A DNA stretch of 64,000 nt. It comes from Cryptomeria japonica. Lineage: Eukaryota; Streptophyta; Pinopsida; Cupressales; Cupressaceae. Location of the stretch: assembly GCF_030272615.1 (NCBI RefSeq), contig NC_081408.1, positions 199,625,341 through 199,689,340 of the forward strand. Reading direction: 5' to 3'. The translations under genes and the position numbers were made by a program. Each line of letters begins with the position of its first letter. Position 1 is the first letter of the stretch. Positions 23,567 through 36,116 of the stretch are shown here, one piece after another. Below the pieces are notes generated by a model. It had not been told where the DNA came from. It saw only the letters and a program-made list of their open reading frames with translations, and searched no databases.

Positions 23567-23760
23567 GACAAACCCAACATATATTCCTCGTCCCCAAGAG
23601 ATGAGAAACTATTGCACAAAAAATCTGGGTCCCCATTAGAGATGACTCATCATTTTTCTGAACCGCCATCTACAATCTCAGCATTGCCCTGAAGGGCTAT
23701 GAGAATGACATAGAGAGTGCATAGCGTGCACATGATAGCACCCTCAAAAGAAGCATTCCC

Positions 23761-24717
23761 CTATTGAGCAGGGTTTGAAACCAGAGTGAGAGCCACTTGG
23801 GAGGACATAGACTGCATAGGAGGATTCGTCGTCAGTTGAGAACTGGAACCGAAGGGAGTCTTTTGGGCTAAAACTACAGGGGTTTTTCCTTTACTAACCA
23901 CAGTAGTCCATTCATCCTTCTTGGCTCCCTCCACTGGATGAGAGCCAAACTCCTTAACAAGGGGTTTCAATTTTGAAGTTGCCAAGGGACAATCCCTGAT
24001 CTTGTGATCTGCCAACTGGCATCGATAACAAGTGTTGGGAAGGTTCAAATAAAGCACCTTCTGGGTGAAGGTGTTACCACCCACTTGAATATCAATAGTT
24101 TCTTTTAGGTCCCAAGAAAGTTCCACCTCAACACAAACCCTCTTTTGAGGGTGAGCATTAAAAAAATGGTCTAGCTCGAGGCAGACAACTTTGCCAATAG
24201 ACTGAGCAATGGTTTGCATGAAAGGCCAACAAGGTAGAGGAAGACCAGGGAACTCAACCCACACTGGAACTCATAATTTTTTTTCATCTAAGATAGAAAA
24301 ATCGTGAGACCAATGGTGAAAGACTAGAAGGGATGACCTAATAGTCCACGGACCATGGGACAAAATGGCCTCTACATGTGAAGGGTTTGAAAAGCGAAAC
24401 AAAAAAAAACCTTTCATGAGGCTTTGGACACCATCAAGCCTAACTCCATGAGGAGACCAGGCTTTGGTGACCCAATCATGAAGCATGCTTTCAAGAGGGA
24501 TCCTACCCACAAAATATCCTATCAAAGTACATTTTTCAAGCCATTCATAGGCATTGTCAAAATCTTGAATAGGAAGTACAACATCAGGCGAGGACATACC
24601 TCGTGAAACACTTTCGAAACAAACTTGCAAGGGCATTTGCTCAGTGGTGCCATGAGGGTCCATTGCAACAACTCCAACACCAGCATCAACTGTTGGGCTA
24701 AAGTTGGCCGGGGCCAT
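23761..24717 (-). pseudogene. LINE1 ORF1: DUF4283 and zinc-knuckle protein
   Basis: 318 codons from ATG 24717, interrupted only by a TGA at 24273-24271. The N-terminal half has the DUF4283 pattern (LEKCTLIGYFVGRIP, GFFLFRFSNPSHVEAILSHG, PWTIRSSLLVFHHW). Next is WVEFPGLPLPCW. The C-terminal half has the zinc knuckle CYRCQLADHKIRDC (CX2CX4HX4C) at about 24031-23990 and a low-complexity Ser/Thr/Gln tail. Plant L1 ORF1 proteins bind the element RNA. Confidence 0.88.
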
Positions 24718-26605
24718 AATTTTACTATTTTTGAAACCTTTTATTTAATATGATATAAACAATTAGTCTCATTTATTCATTTCATCCCTCATTATTTGTG
24801 CAAGTGGTAAACAACAACGAAAAGAATACTAGGGCACAGGAAATCCTGTAAGTATTTTCATGATTATTTTTTATAAATATTTTAAAATTTAAACCTTTAA
24901 AGAATTTGTATAATTAATATTTTAAAATTAAAATTTTTCATGAATTTGTATATATTGCTCTTAATTTTATTTTGATATAAGTATTTGTATCTTTGGTTAG
25001 TTAGAATTTTTAAAATAATGTTTCACTTGATATTTATTGTTCTTATAAAATAAGAAATAGTAAATTATACATGCATCATGAAGTACTAGTTCTTTATAAA
25101 TTAAGAGTAAGAATTAAATTTGGGCATGATCTTTCTTTCAACTTTATTTGAGCTAAAAAAATAATTTGAACAAGTGCCACTTAGTGGCTAGTACTCGTCG
25201 TTTAGTGGCTAGTACTTTCCTTCTTTATATTATTGAAATAATGAAAAAATTGTCTAGTTAATAAATGAGTTATAAAATATCAATTTGGACATACGTTTCA
25301 ATTAAATTAAATTATATCATTATAAATTAAATTAAATTATATGATTTTAATTCATTAAATTTTGTATTATTTTAATTAATTATATTTTACATGTTATTTC
25401 TAAAATTCTATGTTTTTCTTAACTTTTAATCTATTTTTAAAATGTTAAATACCCTACTTATATACTATCATTTTCCTTTTTCTAAAATCTCATTATCAAA
25501 TTTAAAGCAGAACTTCAAATTCCTAAACTCTCTCATATTTCATAGACATGAAACATTTGTAATATATTTAAAAAAGTTTATTACATTTTCACATAAAGAC
25601 ATGATTAGTTTATAATTTAATATATTTTCCCAAAATCTAGTAGTTTCTTCTTAATATCTAATCATCTTTGTAATGATGTTTTCTTTTAAACTTCCTCCAA
25701 CCATTCGTTCTATTTTTAACACAATTTTTCTTTTTTCTAGATATAAGGAAATAATATTTTTACTTTTCTATTTCTAATATGTTTGTCTATCAAAATTTAA
25801 GTACTATCATCTTCACCTTTGGCATTAAAAAGTACATGAACTTAAAAATATTAAGCACAAAACCTCATTTCTAATATAACCATAATCTTAAGTGTAACTT
25901 TAATTGAACCCTTATAAAATTGTATCCTAAATTGTAACCCTAACATGAATTGAACTTAATTATACACCAAATCTAAATATAACCTTAATCCTAATGTTGA
26001 CCAAAATCTTAATCTTAAAATCATAAGCCTAACCTAACAATTTACTCTTGATTGGAAAGACAAAGTACATATTGACATATCTATTACATTACTAAATTTA
26101 ACTCTTTTGTAAAATATTGTAAAATCACTACATAATGAGAAAGGTTAAAAATTTATTATCTTTGACTTTTTTTAAAACTAAACATAATAATTTATGATGA
26201 ATAGAGTTACCAATAGATACCTAATTATATGGCATTGCACATCATTAAGTGAATAGTTTATTAATAATAAATGAAGATTTTATTAAAAAAAAATTAGTAA
26301 ATTTATTTATATAAACGATATTATAAATATATATTTTTAATTAAAGTAAGACTTGTATAGTATAGTATGTTACGAGGGTTAGATGTGAAATTGAAAAACA
26401 TATTGTACTATTCCTTATAACATTGGGCCAAAATATGATTTTTTACTTTTACATTTTTAATTTTTCTTTGACTTGCATTCCATTAATTTCTTAGAACTAA
26501 AGTGTATAAATGTAATTGAATCAAACAATAACATAAAAGGATTAATTGAATATTAATTTACTAATTGATTAAAGTTTGTGAAATTTTATTTGTTAGAAAT
26601 ATTAT
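24718..26605. other. AT-rich spacer
   Basis: Very AT-rich, no gene recognised. A short motif AGTGGCTAGTAC occurs twice (25183-25194 and 25205-25216). 25161-25196 resembles 33421-33460 in inverted orientation. A CCTAA/ACCCTAA-flavoured stretch (25900-26040) is not a telomeric array. Confidence 0.7.
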
Positions 26606-26618
26606 ATTGAAAAAGAAG
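26606..26618. repeat. LINE2 target-site duplication, left
   Basis: ATTGAAAAAGAAG, matched by ATTGAAAAGAAG at 32740-32751 (one base shorter). Confidence 0.85.
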
Positions 26619-28291
26619 TTTTTTTTTGGTTTTTGTTTTTATAAAAGTGGATTTACCACTAAATTATATTAATATTTTAATTTTTACAGGGTGTATGGTT
26701 CAACAAGCACTGGAGGGAAAGAGCCAGTAAGAAAACTCACTAGTATTGCTCCAAAAAACTTAAGGCTTACCTACCCATTACAAGAAGCCTCCTAGGCATA
26801 ATAAAAAAATCCCCTCCATATTACATAGAAATTCCATTAGGTACAAAAGAAGCTGCCATAAATGGCATACAAAAAGATATCAAATGCATAATCATCCTTT
26901 CATCTCACTATGGAGAACACCACAATAATGGAATAGAAGACCATCTACCAGTGACAACTTTAAAACTACAAAAAAATTGAACATCCTCGCACCACCCCTG
27001 GCTACACAAAATAATTCTCCAAACCATTTATTAGCATAAAACTCAAGAGAAGAAATGAAACCACTGTAAGTGAGCATGACATAATGAAAAACATGATCAG
27101 ATAGAGTATAACCCATATGAGGAGGAGAGTAGGGTGCTGAAACCCTGATGGAATCAACAAGAGGCCGAGCCAAATGAGTAACCATAAGAAGAGTCATGCA
27201 AACAAAAGAAAAGCAAGAAACCACTTTATATATCGTAACACCTACAATTTCCATGATCCAAAACTCAACCACCACCTTCCAAGCCTCATGAAAATCATCT
27301 AAATGAAGGAGATTACAAACCCATCCAAGTTCCTCTTCTTCGAATGCATGAAAATGATGACCCTTGAAAGGAAAGAATCAACAGAAGGATGAAATTCTAA
27401 GAACAAAAATTTGACAAACTCATATATATCACAAACCAAATAAAATATGGCATCATAACAAATATTGCTTGAAGAGATGCTCGAAATCTTAGAGAAGCCA
27501 AGATAAATAACTCACACAGTCATAATTACCAAGATAATGATCCCAAGATACGATCAACAACTGAGATAAAGAACTAACACATTCATAATTAACAAACCAA
27601 AGCTCCCAAGATACGATCCACAACAATGAGTTAAGCCAATTAACAATAATGATTGCAGCAGTACCAAATGGAGAAGGAAATAGATCATGCATAATAAGCA
27701 GTCAATTACTAATATGCAACCACAAAACCCCAATCCAAATAATAAAAAGAATGAGGACAGAGGAATCAGGAAAGAGACAGACCGCACAAATTAACTCCAT
27801 AATAGGAAGATCATAGAAAGCACCACCCTTCGTAGAGAAGACACTTGGAATGTATGGCATCAACAAAAGTGCTACCACAAAATAAACAAGTGGACAATAC
27901 CCTCCCTAATGTAACACATACAAGTATATCAACTACGAAAAGGGTGCAAGACAAAGGTATCAAACCATAAACTCTCATGATTACAGAGCATACGAATAAC
28001 TAGAGTAAACCAAAATACAATTATCCTCAAAGGAATCAAAAGTGAATAGCCATTACTCTGTGAGCATAAACATGAATGAATGGATAAAGCTATTACTAAC
28101 CCCAATCATGAAGACAAACCTTTCTGAAAGGACAGCACCAATCCTAAAGATGAAACCATACTATCTAAGCTTAGAATGTCACACCCTCAAGAATTGCAAA
28201 ACACAAAGACATGCCATACCAAGTCAAAATTGAAAAGCACCCCCTTGACCACTAGCCAACAAAACAAACAAGAAATATCGACCAAACCAAA

Positions 28292-28966
28292 CTAATATAA
28301 AATGCTTATGCAAGAGGAACGAATATCCGAAGGGGATACTTCCAAGTAATCCAAACACTCGATTGTTGCCTTGTTAGCAAGAAAATCAGCAATACAATTA
28401 ATTTCCCTATAGCAATGAGAGATAGAAAAGGATCTTAAAAACTTTAATTGACAAAGAATTCGATCTAAAAGATATTGTAACTGCCAGGAGGCACATTTCT
28501 TATTAGAGACTGCATGAAAAGCCACCATAGAATCACCTTCAATTATAATATCCTTAATGTTCAGTAAAATAGCTAAATCCAGACCAAATGATAAAGCATG
28601 GAACTCTGCAGAATTTTTAGAACCAATACCAATATATTTACAAGCATCCTTGACAATTTTCAAAATATTATAAAAAATGACAGCTCCAATCCCAGATTTG
28701 CCCGGATTACCCTTAGCAGGCCCATCAAAATCTAATTTAAAAGTGAATTGCGAAGGAGGGGACCATTTAGCATGCCTACGCTTGACAACAAAAGATAATC
28801 CCAAGGATACAAACCCATGAGAGGGAGTGACTCGAAGAGCCTCCCAATTCCATGTCACCCAATTATCCCAATGAGAAAAGAAATGCAAAAGGTCCAAATT
28901 CTTGTAAATAAAGGAGACAACCACTTCAGAGATGGAAGATTCAATCATGCCTATCATATCCACCAA
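28292..28966 (-). pseudogene. LINE2 RNase H domain
   Basis: 224-residue open stretch with an RVT_3-type RNase H: KLDFDGPAKGNPGKSGIGAV (first Asp), NSAEFHALSFGLDLA (Glu), IIIEGDSMVAF (Asp) and YREINCIADFLANKA (last Asp with the usual N-ADxLA context). All four acidic residues are present, so this is the best-preserved domain of the element. Plant L1 elements commonly carry this C-terminal RNase H. Confidence 0.9.
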
Positions 28967-29099
28967 GGAAGAAAATTTTTGTTTGAAAACCCTATGATTC
29001 CTCTCAAGCCAAATATTCTAAATAATAATAGATAGAGAAACAATCTAGAGATAGGAATAGAATGAAGTCAAATACAACATAGGTCAAGGCATGAATTGA

Positions 29100-31435
29100 G
29101 ATAATAAATTAGGACAAATAGCAGATGTCCATCCAAGCTTACCAAATAGCCAATACTAGCAATCTGATGCAAAAGGACAATGCAAAAACACATGATCCAA
29201 AGATTCCATGAAGAAGCCACAAAACACACAAGGAAACACAGCTGTAATCCTAAGCCTATCTAATCTCATCTCCATAAGGACTCTATCTTGTACTGCTAAC
29301 TAAACAAAAGAACCAGCTTTAGGAAGACAAGTCCAATACCAAAAGAGCTGAGAAGGCCAAGAGGAGAAAGAAGAGGGATGAGACAAAGGCTTATAGCCAT
29401 CCTTTACTGTATAAGAACTTGACACATTCTTAGTCTAGATCAAATCATCCTCCATGTCCTAAAATACTAGTAATCTCTTCTTAAGTTCCTACACATAAGC
29501 ATCCTTAAGTTCTTTATCTACCAACATAGAAACTATGGATTTCCAATGAAACATGAGATAGGGACTTGAAACATCAACATAATAGTAATCAGCAACAAAC
29601 ACACCCCAATGAACTTGGAGGATATCTAATAAAGGAGACCAATCTCAAATACTAGTCATAGAAGCATGGACATTCCAAACTTAATCCTAAAATAGAGCCT
29701 TTCTCCCAAAATGAATTACCCAAGAAAGGTGGGGAAGAATAACTGATCTACAACTAGTAATAAAATTCCAAAAAATTGACCCTTTTGGAAGAGATGAAGG
29801 TGTGAATAACTGCTCTCTAGGAGCCCCTCTCAAATACTTGGCAAACATAAGAGAAGCCCATTTACTTGAGGGATCCTTATAGAGCTTCTAGACTAACTTC
29901 ACCCCCAAATCTCTATTTTGAATAACTAAATCTTTGATACTCGATTCCCCTAAATCCTTAGGAAGACAAACCTTATCCCAGGCCAAGAGAGGGATCTTAT
30001 CCTTGCCTCCAATATTGTCATTCCAAAGGAAAGACCTTAAAGATGACTTAATCTCATGAACAACCTTGTGAGGTGTTTTCAAAATAGACATCAAATGAAT
30101 AGGAATAGCATTATGCACTGATTTGATAAGAAGAATCTTACCAGCTAAAGTAAGTCATTTATGGTTTCAAGAAGAAATTTTGGAAGACACCGCATGAACC
30201 ACTTTGTCCCAAAACATTGTCTTATCCAAACCAAAAAAAAGGGAATGCCTAGATAGTTAAAAGGCTTTGATCCCACCTTAAATCCCCAAAATTGAGTCAA
30301 CCTATTCTAAACTAAAGGGGAAACATTGAGAAAAAAAAAAGATTTGGAGTTATTAACTTTCTGACCAAAAAAAGTAGAGTAATTTGCAATAATTTTCTTG
30401 ATGACTTTAGCCTTTGCCAATGAAGCAGAACCAAATAGGAGAGTATCATCTACAAAAAGACAATGAGATTGGGATACCAGATAACCATCAATCTTAATTC
30501 CTTTCCAAATACCTGATGATCTAGCAATATGAATAGCCCTACTAAAAGCCTCAACAAAAAGAATAAATAGAAAAGGGGACAAAGGATCACCTTGCCTAAC
30601 ACCTCAAGAAGAAGTAAAAAAACTAGAAGGGGAACCATTTAATAATACTGGAAAATTGAGTAGAAGAGATGCAAGAAAAAACCCATTTAATCCAACTATG
30701 AGAAAAACCAAATTGCCTTAGAACAGAGACTAATGAGTGCTAGTCCACCTGATCATAAGATTTGAGCATATCCACCCAATCATAAGATTTGAGCATATCA
30801 AGTTTAAGAATCATAGCCGAAGTCTTCTATAAAGAGATGGAATGCAAGACCTCATGTGCAAAAATAGCACCCTTTGAGGTTTCTCTCCTAGATACAAAAC
30901 CACCCCGCTCAATAGAAATAATCTTTGAAATGAGTCTAGCCAGCCTAACTGAAATTACCTTAGTGATGATCTTGTACAAGGTGTTACATAGAGCAATTGG
31001 ATGAAAATCAGAAAAAGAATTAGGATTCTCCACCTTAGGGATAATAGCAACAAGAATTGTATTAAGCTCTTTTAGAATGGTTCTATTATGCCTAGACTCA
31101 TCAAGAGCTAAAAGGACATCATTCTCCACAAAATCCCAATATTTTTGAAAAACAAAGCAATGAATCCATCAGGCTTCGGAGCCTTCTCTGGGGACATGGA
31201 AAAGACCACCTCTCTTAACTCAAGATTGGTAAAAGGAGCCATAAGCATCTTATTATCTTCTTCCTTAATAAGAGGAGGAATTGAATTAACAAAATTACTA
31301 TCTGAATCCACTATGTCAGCATTAAGCAAGGACTTAAAAAAATCTAACAGGCTTAGAGGTAATTTCACCCTCATCAGACAGACAATTCTCATTAGAATCA
31401 TGAGTGCAAGATACTCTATTACGCAACCTCCTTAA
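29100..31435 (-). pseudogene. LINE2 reverse transcriptase and zf-RVT remnant
   Basis: 31401-30827 gives the fingers (KAPKPDGFIALFFK, FHPIALCNTLYKIITKVIS). The motif A region at about 30815-30740 reads DMLKSYDWVDMLKSYDQVD, a 9-residue in-frame duplication. 30582-30307 gives RQGDPLSPFLFILFVEAFSR and the catalytic CLFVDDTLLFG. 30118-29888 is the thumb and connection. 29300-29150 has the zf-RVT pattern CVFCGFFMESLDHVFLHC. Several stops and frame changes. The duplicated motif A would probably have abolished activity. Confidence 0.88.
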
Positions 31436-31678
31436 TTTGGTTGAGGAATGAAAAAACTTAGTATTACTATCACCCTCTGACAACCACAAATCCATAAACT
31501 TTTATCTCTAGTAAGATTCCTCACGAGCCAAAACCTCCTCAAGCTGAGATTTGAAATATTTAAGCCTATTAAAGGACAAAGAATCCATACCATCTTTTAA
31601 GATAAAATCATTCACCTTTTCAATTTCACCCTGTATCCTAGCCTTCTCTCCAAAAATATTCTTGAAATGAAGAGAATT

Positions 31679-32595
31679 TCATTCTCTAATCTTTCCTTTA
31701 AGATAAACCAGCTTTTTAACAATCTGATACATCCTAGACCAACTCACATGAGGGGTAGACATCCACCAAACTTTCAGCGGGGGCAAAAAAGATTGATCCC
31801 TAAACCACATCGGGTCAAACTTAAAAGGAAGATTCTGAGGAGCCCTATCCTCAAGAATAAAGAATAGAATAGGAAAATGGTCCAAGCCAATATAAGGGAG
31901 AACTGAGGAAAAGAATTCCCAATCCAAACCAAACCAACTTTCAGATACCAAAAAGTGATCTAACCTCTCAACAATCTGAAAAATTCCTTTCTCATGTTTG
32001 TCCAAGTAAAAGGACCATTCTGAGTTTTACAATCAACCAGGTTCAAATCCTTAATAAAATGGCAAAAATCAACAATAATGTGCTTTTTTGGAATAATAGC
32101 CCCCACTTTCTCTTCAAGACTTGAAATAGCATCGAATTTCCCCCCAAATATCAAAAGGGAACCCTTCAAAGGAGATGCAATCACAAGTAATCTCTCCCAA
32201 AGTTTCCTCTTCTCAACAATACTAATGGGTCCATAAATATTGAAAACCCAAAATTTAGCATTGGAAAATATACGTTTAACCAAACCTAACATCCAATTAG
32301 AAGAATAAGCAACCGAAGAAAGGTTCACACTATAATCATTCCAAAGGAAAGCAAGCCCTCCCGAAGCCCCCTCAGAAGGAGAGATACAAAATTTCCAAAG
32401 CTTCCAAGAGGAGAACAAAGACTTAACAGAAAACAAGTTTAATTTAGTTTCTTGCACCATCACAATATCACACTTCATTAAATCCAACTGGGACTTAGTC
32501 AAGCGTCTTTTGTTAGGGGCATTTAAGCCCCTAACATTCGAGGAAATGATCCTCATTGGCCTCGAGGGGAGACCGAGGTTCCCCTCTTCACACAA
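31679..32595 (-). pseudogene. LINE2 endonuclease remnant
   Basis: 32595-31960 reads RIISSNVRGLNAPNKRR, VMVQETKLN and LLIFGGKFDAI. 32005-31679, one frame over, continues ERLDHFLVSESW and YIGLDHFPILFF. These are EEP endonuclease motifs, but the GGDFN box has become GGKFD and the final SDH box is LDH. Two catalytic positions are therefore altered, in addition to the frameshift near 31990. Confidence 0.85.
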
Positions 32596-32739
32596 TCACT
32601 AGTCTGAGAGATCTTTCCCTTAGTAAAGTCATTCTAAAGACACCTCTTAGAAGCCAAAGACCTTGTAACAAGCAGACTAAATGGCTTCTTTTTTATCTTT
32701 CCCTTGGAAGAATCCATCGAAGAAAGAAGTGTTGATTAA

Positions 32740-32751
32740 ATTGAAAAGAAG
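32740..32751. repeat. LINE2 target-site duplication, right
   Basis: ATTGAAAAGAAG; see 26606-26618. Confidence 0.85.
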
Positions 32752-35210
32752 TTATTAAAGTTAAGATATTATATTATATTATTATTATATAATGTTTAAT
32801 TAAATTATTTTCATTATATTTAATAAAATTATATTACTAAATTACATAAATATTACCACAATTTAACTTTTATACTTTTAATGTTGTTTATATTATATAT
32901 TAATTTTAAAAAAATTTGAAAAAAAGTTTTGTTTAAATTTGATTTTTCTAAATTAACAGAATTTTTAAAAGTTCTAGAATTTTTTAAATATTTGTTTGGT
33001 AGATGTGTAAAATAAATTTGATAAGAAAAATTAAACATGCTAAATATTATTTTAACGTACCTAAAAAATTGCCTAAAAAATTCATTCAAAGAGTAGATCT
33101 CGAAAAAACAATACAACCAACCTAATGACAAGTACTAATAAATACTTTATCAAACTATTAGCTTTTAATGTTTTTCATCATATACCTTTCTCTAATAATA
33201 TTTAATTTTTTAAAATAAAATCAATTTATAAAATAAAAAATATAATCTTAAAATATATCTTATTGTTTCATATAAGTTTAACCTACAATATATATTAAAA
33301 AAAAAAAATTAGATACTTTTATTATTACATTTATTACTTCTACTTCTATTACAATAATAAAATCTTAGATACTTTTATTATTACATTTACTACTTCTACT
33401 TTTATTATAATATTAAAGCTGCAAGTACTGGCCACACTACGTGACACTTGTTTCAAATTAAAAAAAATGACCTTGGTGAAAGATCTGGAATATTGATTTT
33501 GACACGAGGATAAAACATGGCGCAATATGTAACTATGTAAACTTTAAGATATCTATATTATAGTTTTTTAGTGTGTATGAATGTCTTCATTATGTATATA
33601 ATGATGAATAATAAATTTAAAAAATTATCATTTTAATTCAATTTTTAAGTTTGGCTCAACATAGTTTTTAAATAAATATGTTGTATTATGTGATATTGTA
33701 GGCAAGAAAATTATTGTGTTATGTTTTAATTTTAGTTATCTAAATTTAGCATCTATTGCATCTTTCTCAAAATTTTAATTTTCAAATTTAGATATAGTAT
33801 TATACTTAATATAAGAGATTATATAATTAAAATAAATGGATGAAAAACAATTCATAAAGTAATAATTTTAATAAAAAATTATATATTTAAAATAAATGAA
33901 TAAAAAATAATTCATAAATTTATTTAGCTTGTACAAGTTAACTCAATTTAATTATTTTTAATATTATTACAACTTAAAAACATAATGAAAACTATATGTA
34001 TGTAAGTAAAAAATACAATCATAACTATATGTATGTATGTATGGAGCTTGCATTTGACTAGTATAATAAAGAAGTACATCAAGAAGTATATATATATACA
34101 AAGACAAAGAGTGCTTACATTTGAGTAGTATAATAAAGAAATACATTTCAAGTATATTTTATTATTTTCAACATCCAATATAGATACAAATGTAAAGAAA
34201 TGAAAATGCCAAAACATGAATATCAATAAAAATCACAAATATTCTAAGGTTTGTCACCATGGTGGGGGTGTTAAGATTGCACTAAGATTGAGTAGTTTTT
34301 GTGTAGGGTTTTTTTTATGACTATAGTTTTTGTTTGGGGTTTTTTTTATGACTAGGGTTTTTGTGCATGATTCATTGGTGGATTTTTGGGATCTTTCCTT
34401 TGGTGTGTGGGTTTATAGAGCCCTGGGTCTTTAGATATTATGGAGGGGGAATGTTCTTCTTCAAGTGTGGTGGTTTCTATTGCTTTGAGGTAGGGTGGTG
34501 TTGATGTGGAAGTCACTTAATTCACTTCAATGTGATAGATTTCTCTTGAAGTTTGATCTACCTTCTTGAAAGATTAATATTTTACTAATCCCAAGTCTTG
34601 GAATGTCAGTTCTTGACTTGTAGTATTCACTCAGGGTTAATACATCAACTATTATTACAAGGGGATCCTATGTTGTTGCGAGGTTTCACAACATGCTCCA
34701 TTTATTTTGTGAAAATGGGGACCCATTATTTTTGGAGGATGGAATTGGACAAGATTAGTGGGAAAGTGAAAATGTGCTAAAACAAGTTGAAATATGATTT
34801 AAAGTTAGTTTTGTGTAGGAAAAGAGATTTTGTGCAACAAGATAAATTGTAATGAATGAAAAAGATATCATACATTTGCATGTAGACTGCATGGTTGCAT
34901 AAGATAAAGATATTAGGTGGGTTGTGGAAATTTAGGAGAAAGAAATAAAATGAGGTGTAAAAGGGAGGTAAAATGTCATTGTTGTTGCACGTCGCAAAGA
35001 TAAAAAGAAAAGGAATGTTGTGGGTAGCCGGGAGATAATCTGATAATTATCTTTGAGTTTTAAAGTTATCTTGGCCAAATAGGTTCCCAATGACCTAACT
35101 TGTCCACATTTATGGATGATTGGAGAAAATTGATTTACAAAAAATTGAAAACTGCTTCACTTTTGAGTCTTATAATAACATTCTCAATGGGCATCAAGAA
35201 AGATGGGTGC
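32752..35210. other. AT-rich spacer with small duplications
   Basis: No gene recognised. Contains an inverted partial copy (32985-33090) of the ~500-bp repeat; a 58-bp tandem duplication at about 33309-33415 (unit with TTAGATACTTTTATTATTAC); a ~68-bp degenerate duplication at about 33815-33925; a pair around 34048 and 34127 sharing ATTTGA.TAGTATAATAAAG; and a ~31-bp duplication at 34296-34360. Confidence 0.75.
32985..33090. repeat. Inverted partial copy of the ~500-bp dispersed repeat
   Basis: ATATTTGTTTGGTAGATGTG and CTAAAAAATTGCCTAAAAAA correspond to the reverse complement of the end of the copies at 9963 and 10569. Similarity fades beyond about 33090. Confidence 0.75.
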
Positions 35211-35215
35211 TAGTT

Positions 35216-36111
35216 TGTAAACATTGTATTATATGTTGTCATTGATATCAGATCCTTTGGTCTGGAATAGGTCCGAATGTGGAATGATAAGTAGGAGTGT
35301 TTGATTTAGGTATGTTGTGCCTTTGGAGGTTTCCCGATTTCACTGGATGTGATTGGTATCTTAGAAGATGTTTTCAGTATTATCTTTTGGTACGGATTGG
35401 TCTGGAGCTTGAGGCCTTGGACTAGATATTGATGTTGTATAATGTGTGGATGCATTTTGGGTCCAATTGTTGGTATTGTATATAGTGTGTTACATGTTTG
35501 ATGAGGAACAATTTGATATGGTCCATTTCTCATTCCTTACCACCACCGAAATGTCTAGTGGAGAACTATTTTAGATATATATCTCAACCTACATTGAGAA
35601 TTATGATTTATGTAGATAGTATATATAGGAGGTTGATTTGATTGATTGATATATGGATTTTTGTGTTGAAGACATGTGAGATTGAAAGAATCTAATAGTT
35701 GTGTGAGTATAGTGTTGTAGATTGTTACCAGAAGCAGTCCCGACAGTTTTTGTGGTGGATTCTCTTTATCTTTCTTTCTTCTTCAGCAATGAGCCTTTCA
35801 AGATAGTGAGCCCACCTACAGTGAGAAAATCGACTGTGAGCCTAATAGGGCAGTGAGCACCTTGGTAGTGATCCACTCTTTGTAAAAATCACCTTAGCAG
35901 TGTCTATATATTGTGAACTATCATTCTCTATGGGTTTTCCCTTCTTGGGGTTTCTATGTAAAATCTGGTGTTTGTTGTGTCTGTTTTGTTTCTTGCATGC
36001 ATTTTTTAAGTTTTGTTTTATTTTATTATTCTGGATCTATGCATTAAGGTTAAAAAGAAAAATTTATTGCCAACTGATTCACCCCCCTCTCAGTTTCCTG
36101 GATATTAAACA
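35216..36111 (+). repeat. Solo copia LTR with 5-bp target duplication
   Basis: 896 bp, beginning TGTAAACATTG and ending ATTAAACA, flanked on both sides by TAGTT (35211-35215 and 36112-36116). Near the start is GTTGTCATTGATATCAGATC, and near the end CTGATTCACCCCCCTCTCAG, both shared with the other copia LTRs here. No internal region or primer-binding site follows, so it is a solo LTR left by LTR-LTR recombination. Small ORFs inside are not genes. Confidence 0.93.
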
Positions 36112-36116
36112 TAGTT

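Larger units (their letters stand above)
21400..24717 (-). mobile_element. LINE1: L1-type retrotransposon, 3' part missing
   Basis: ORF1 (24717-23761) and ORF2 (from ATG 23566) are present, with the apurinic endonuclease and most of the RT. Sequence similarity to a LINE ends just after the catalytic HFVDDSLFTL at about 21410: no RT thumb, zf-RVT, RNase H or poly-A tail follows. LINEs usually lose their 5' end during insertion, so loss of the 3' end implies later deletion or recombination. Seven ORF2 stops and one ORF1 stop, but no frameshift in either. The 24718-24800 stretch may be its 5' untranslated region. Confidence 0.88.
26619..32739 (-). mobile_element. LINE2: L1-type retrotransposon with target duplications
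   Basis: 6.1-kb minus-strand LINE. The left end is a T9 run (the poly-A tail) next to target duplication 26606-26618; the right end meets the duplicate at 32740-32751. Only a short ORF1-like tail (about 32714-32600, starting MDSSKGKIKKKPF) precedes the endonuclease, so it is 5'-truncated. Order: endonuclease, RT, zf-RVT, RNase H, then a ~1.65-kb 3' tail with no recognised domain. The tail end matches that of LINE3 (GGAAAGAGCC motif, then poly-T), so the two belong to one family. Multiple frameshifts. Confidence 0.92.

Noticed and set aside
25900-26040. CCCTAA-like phrases suggesting interstitial telomere repeat
   Set aside because: The heptamers are scattered and irregular; there is no tandem TTTAGGG array.
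27489-27787. Hydrophobic minus-strand ORFs resembling membrane proteins
   Set aside because: They lie in the 3' tail of LINE2, have leucine/serine-rich AT composition and overlap each other in two frames; no conserved motif.
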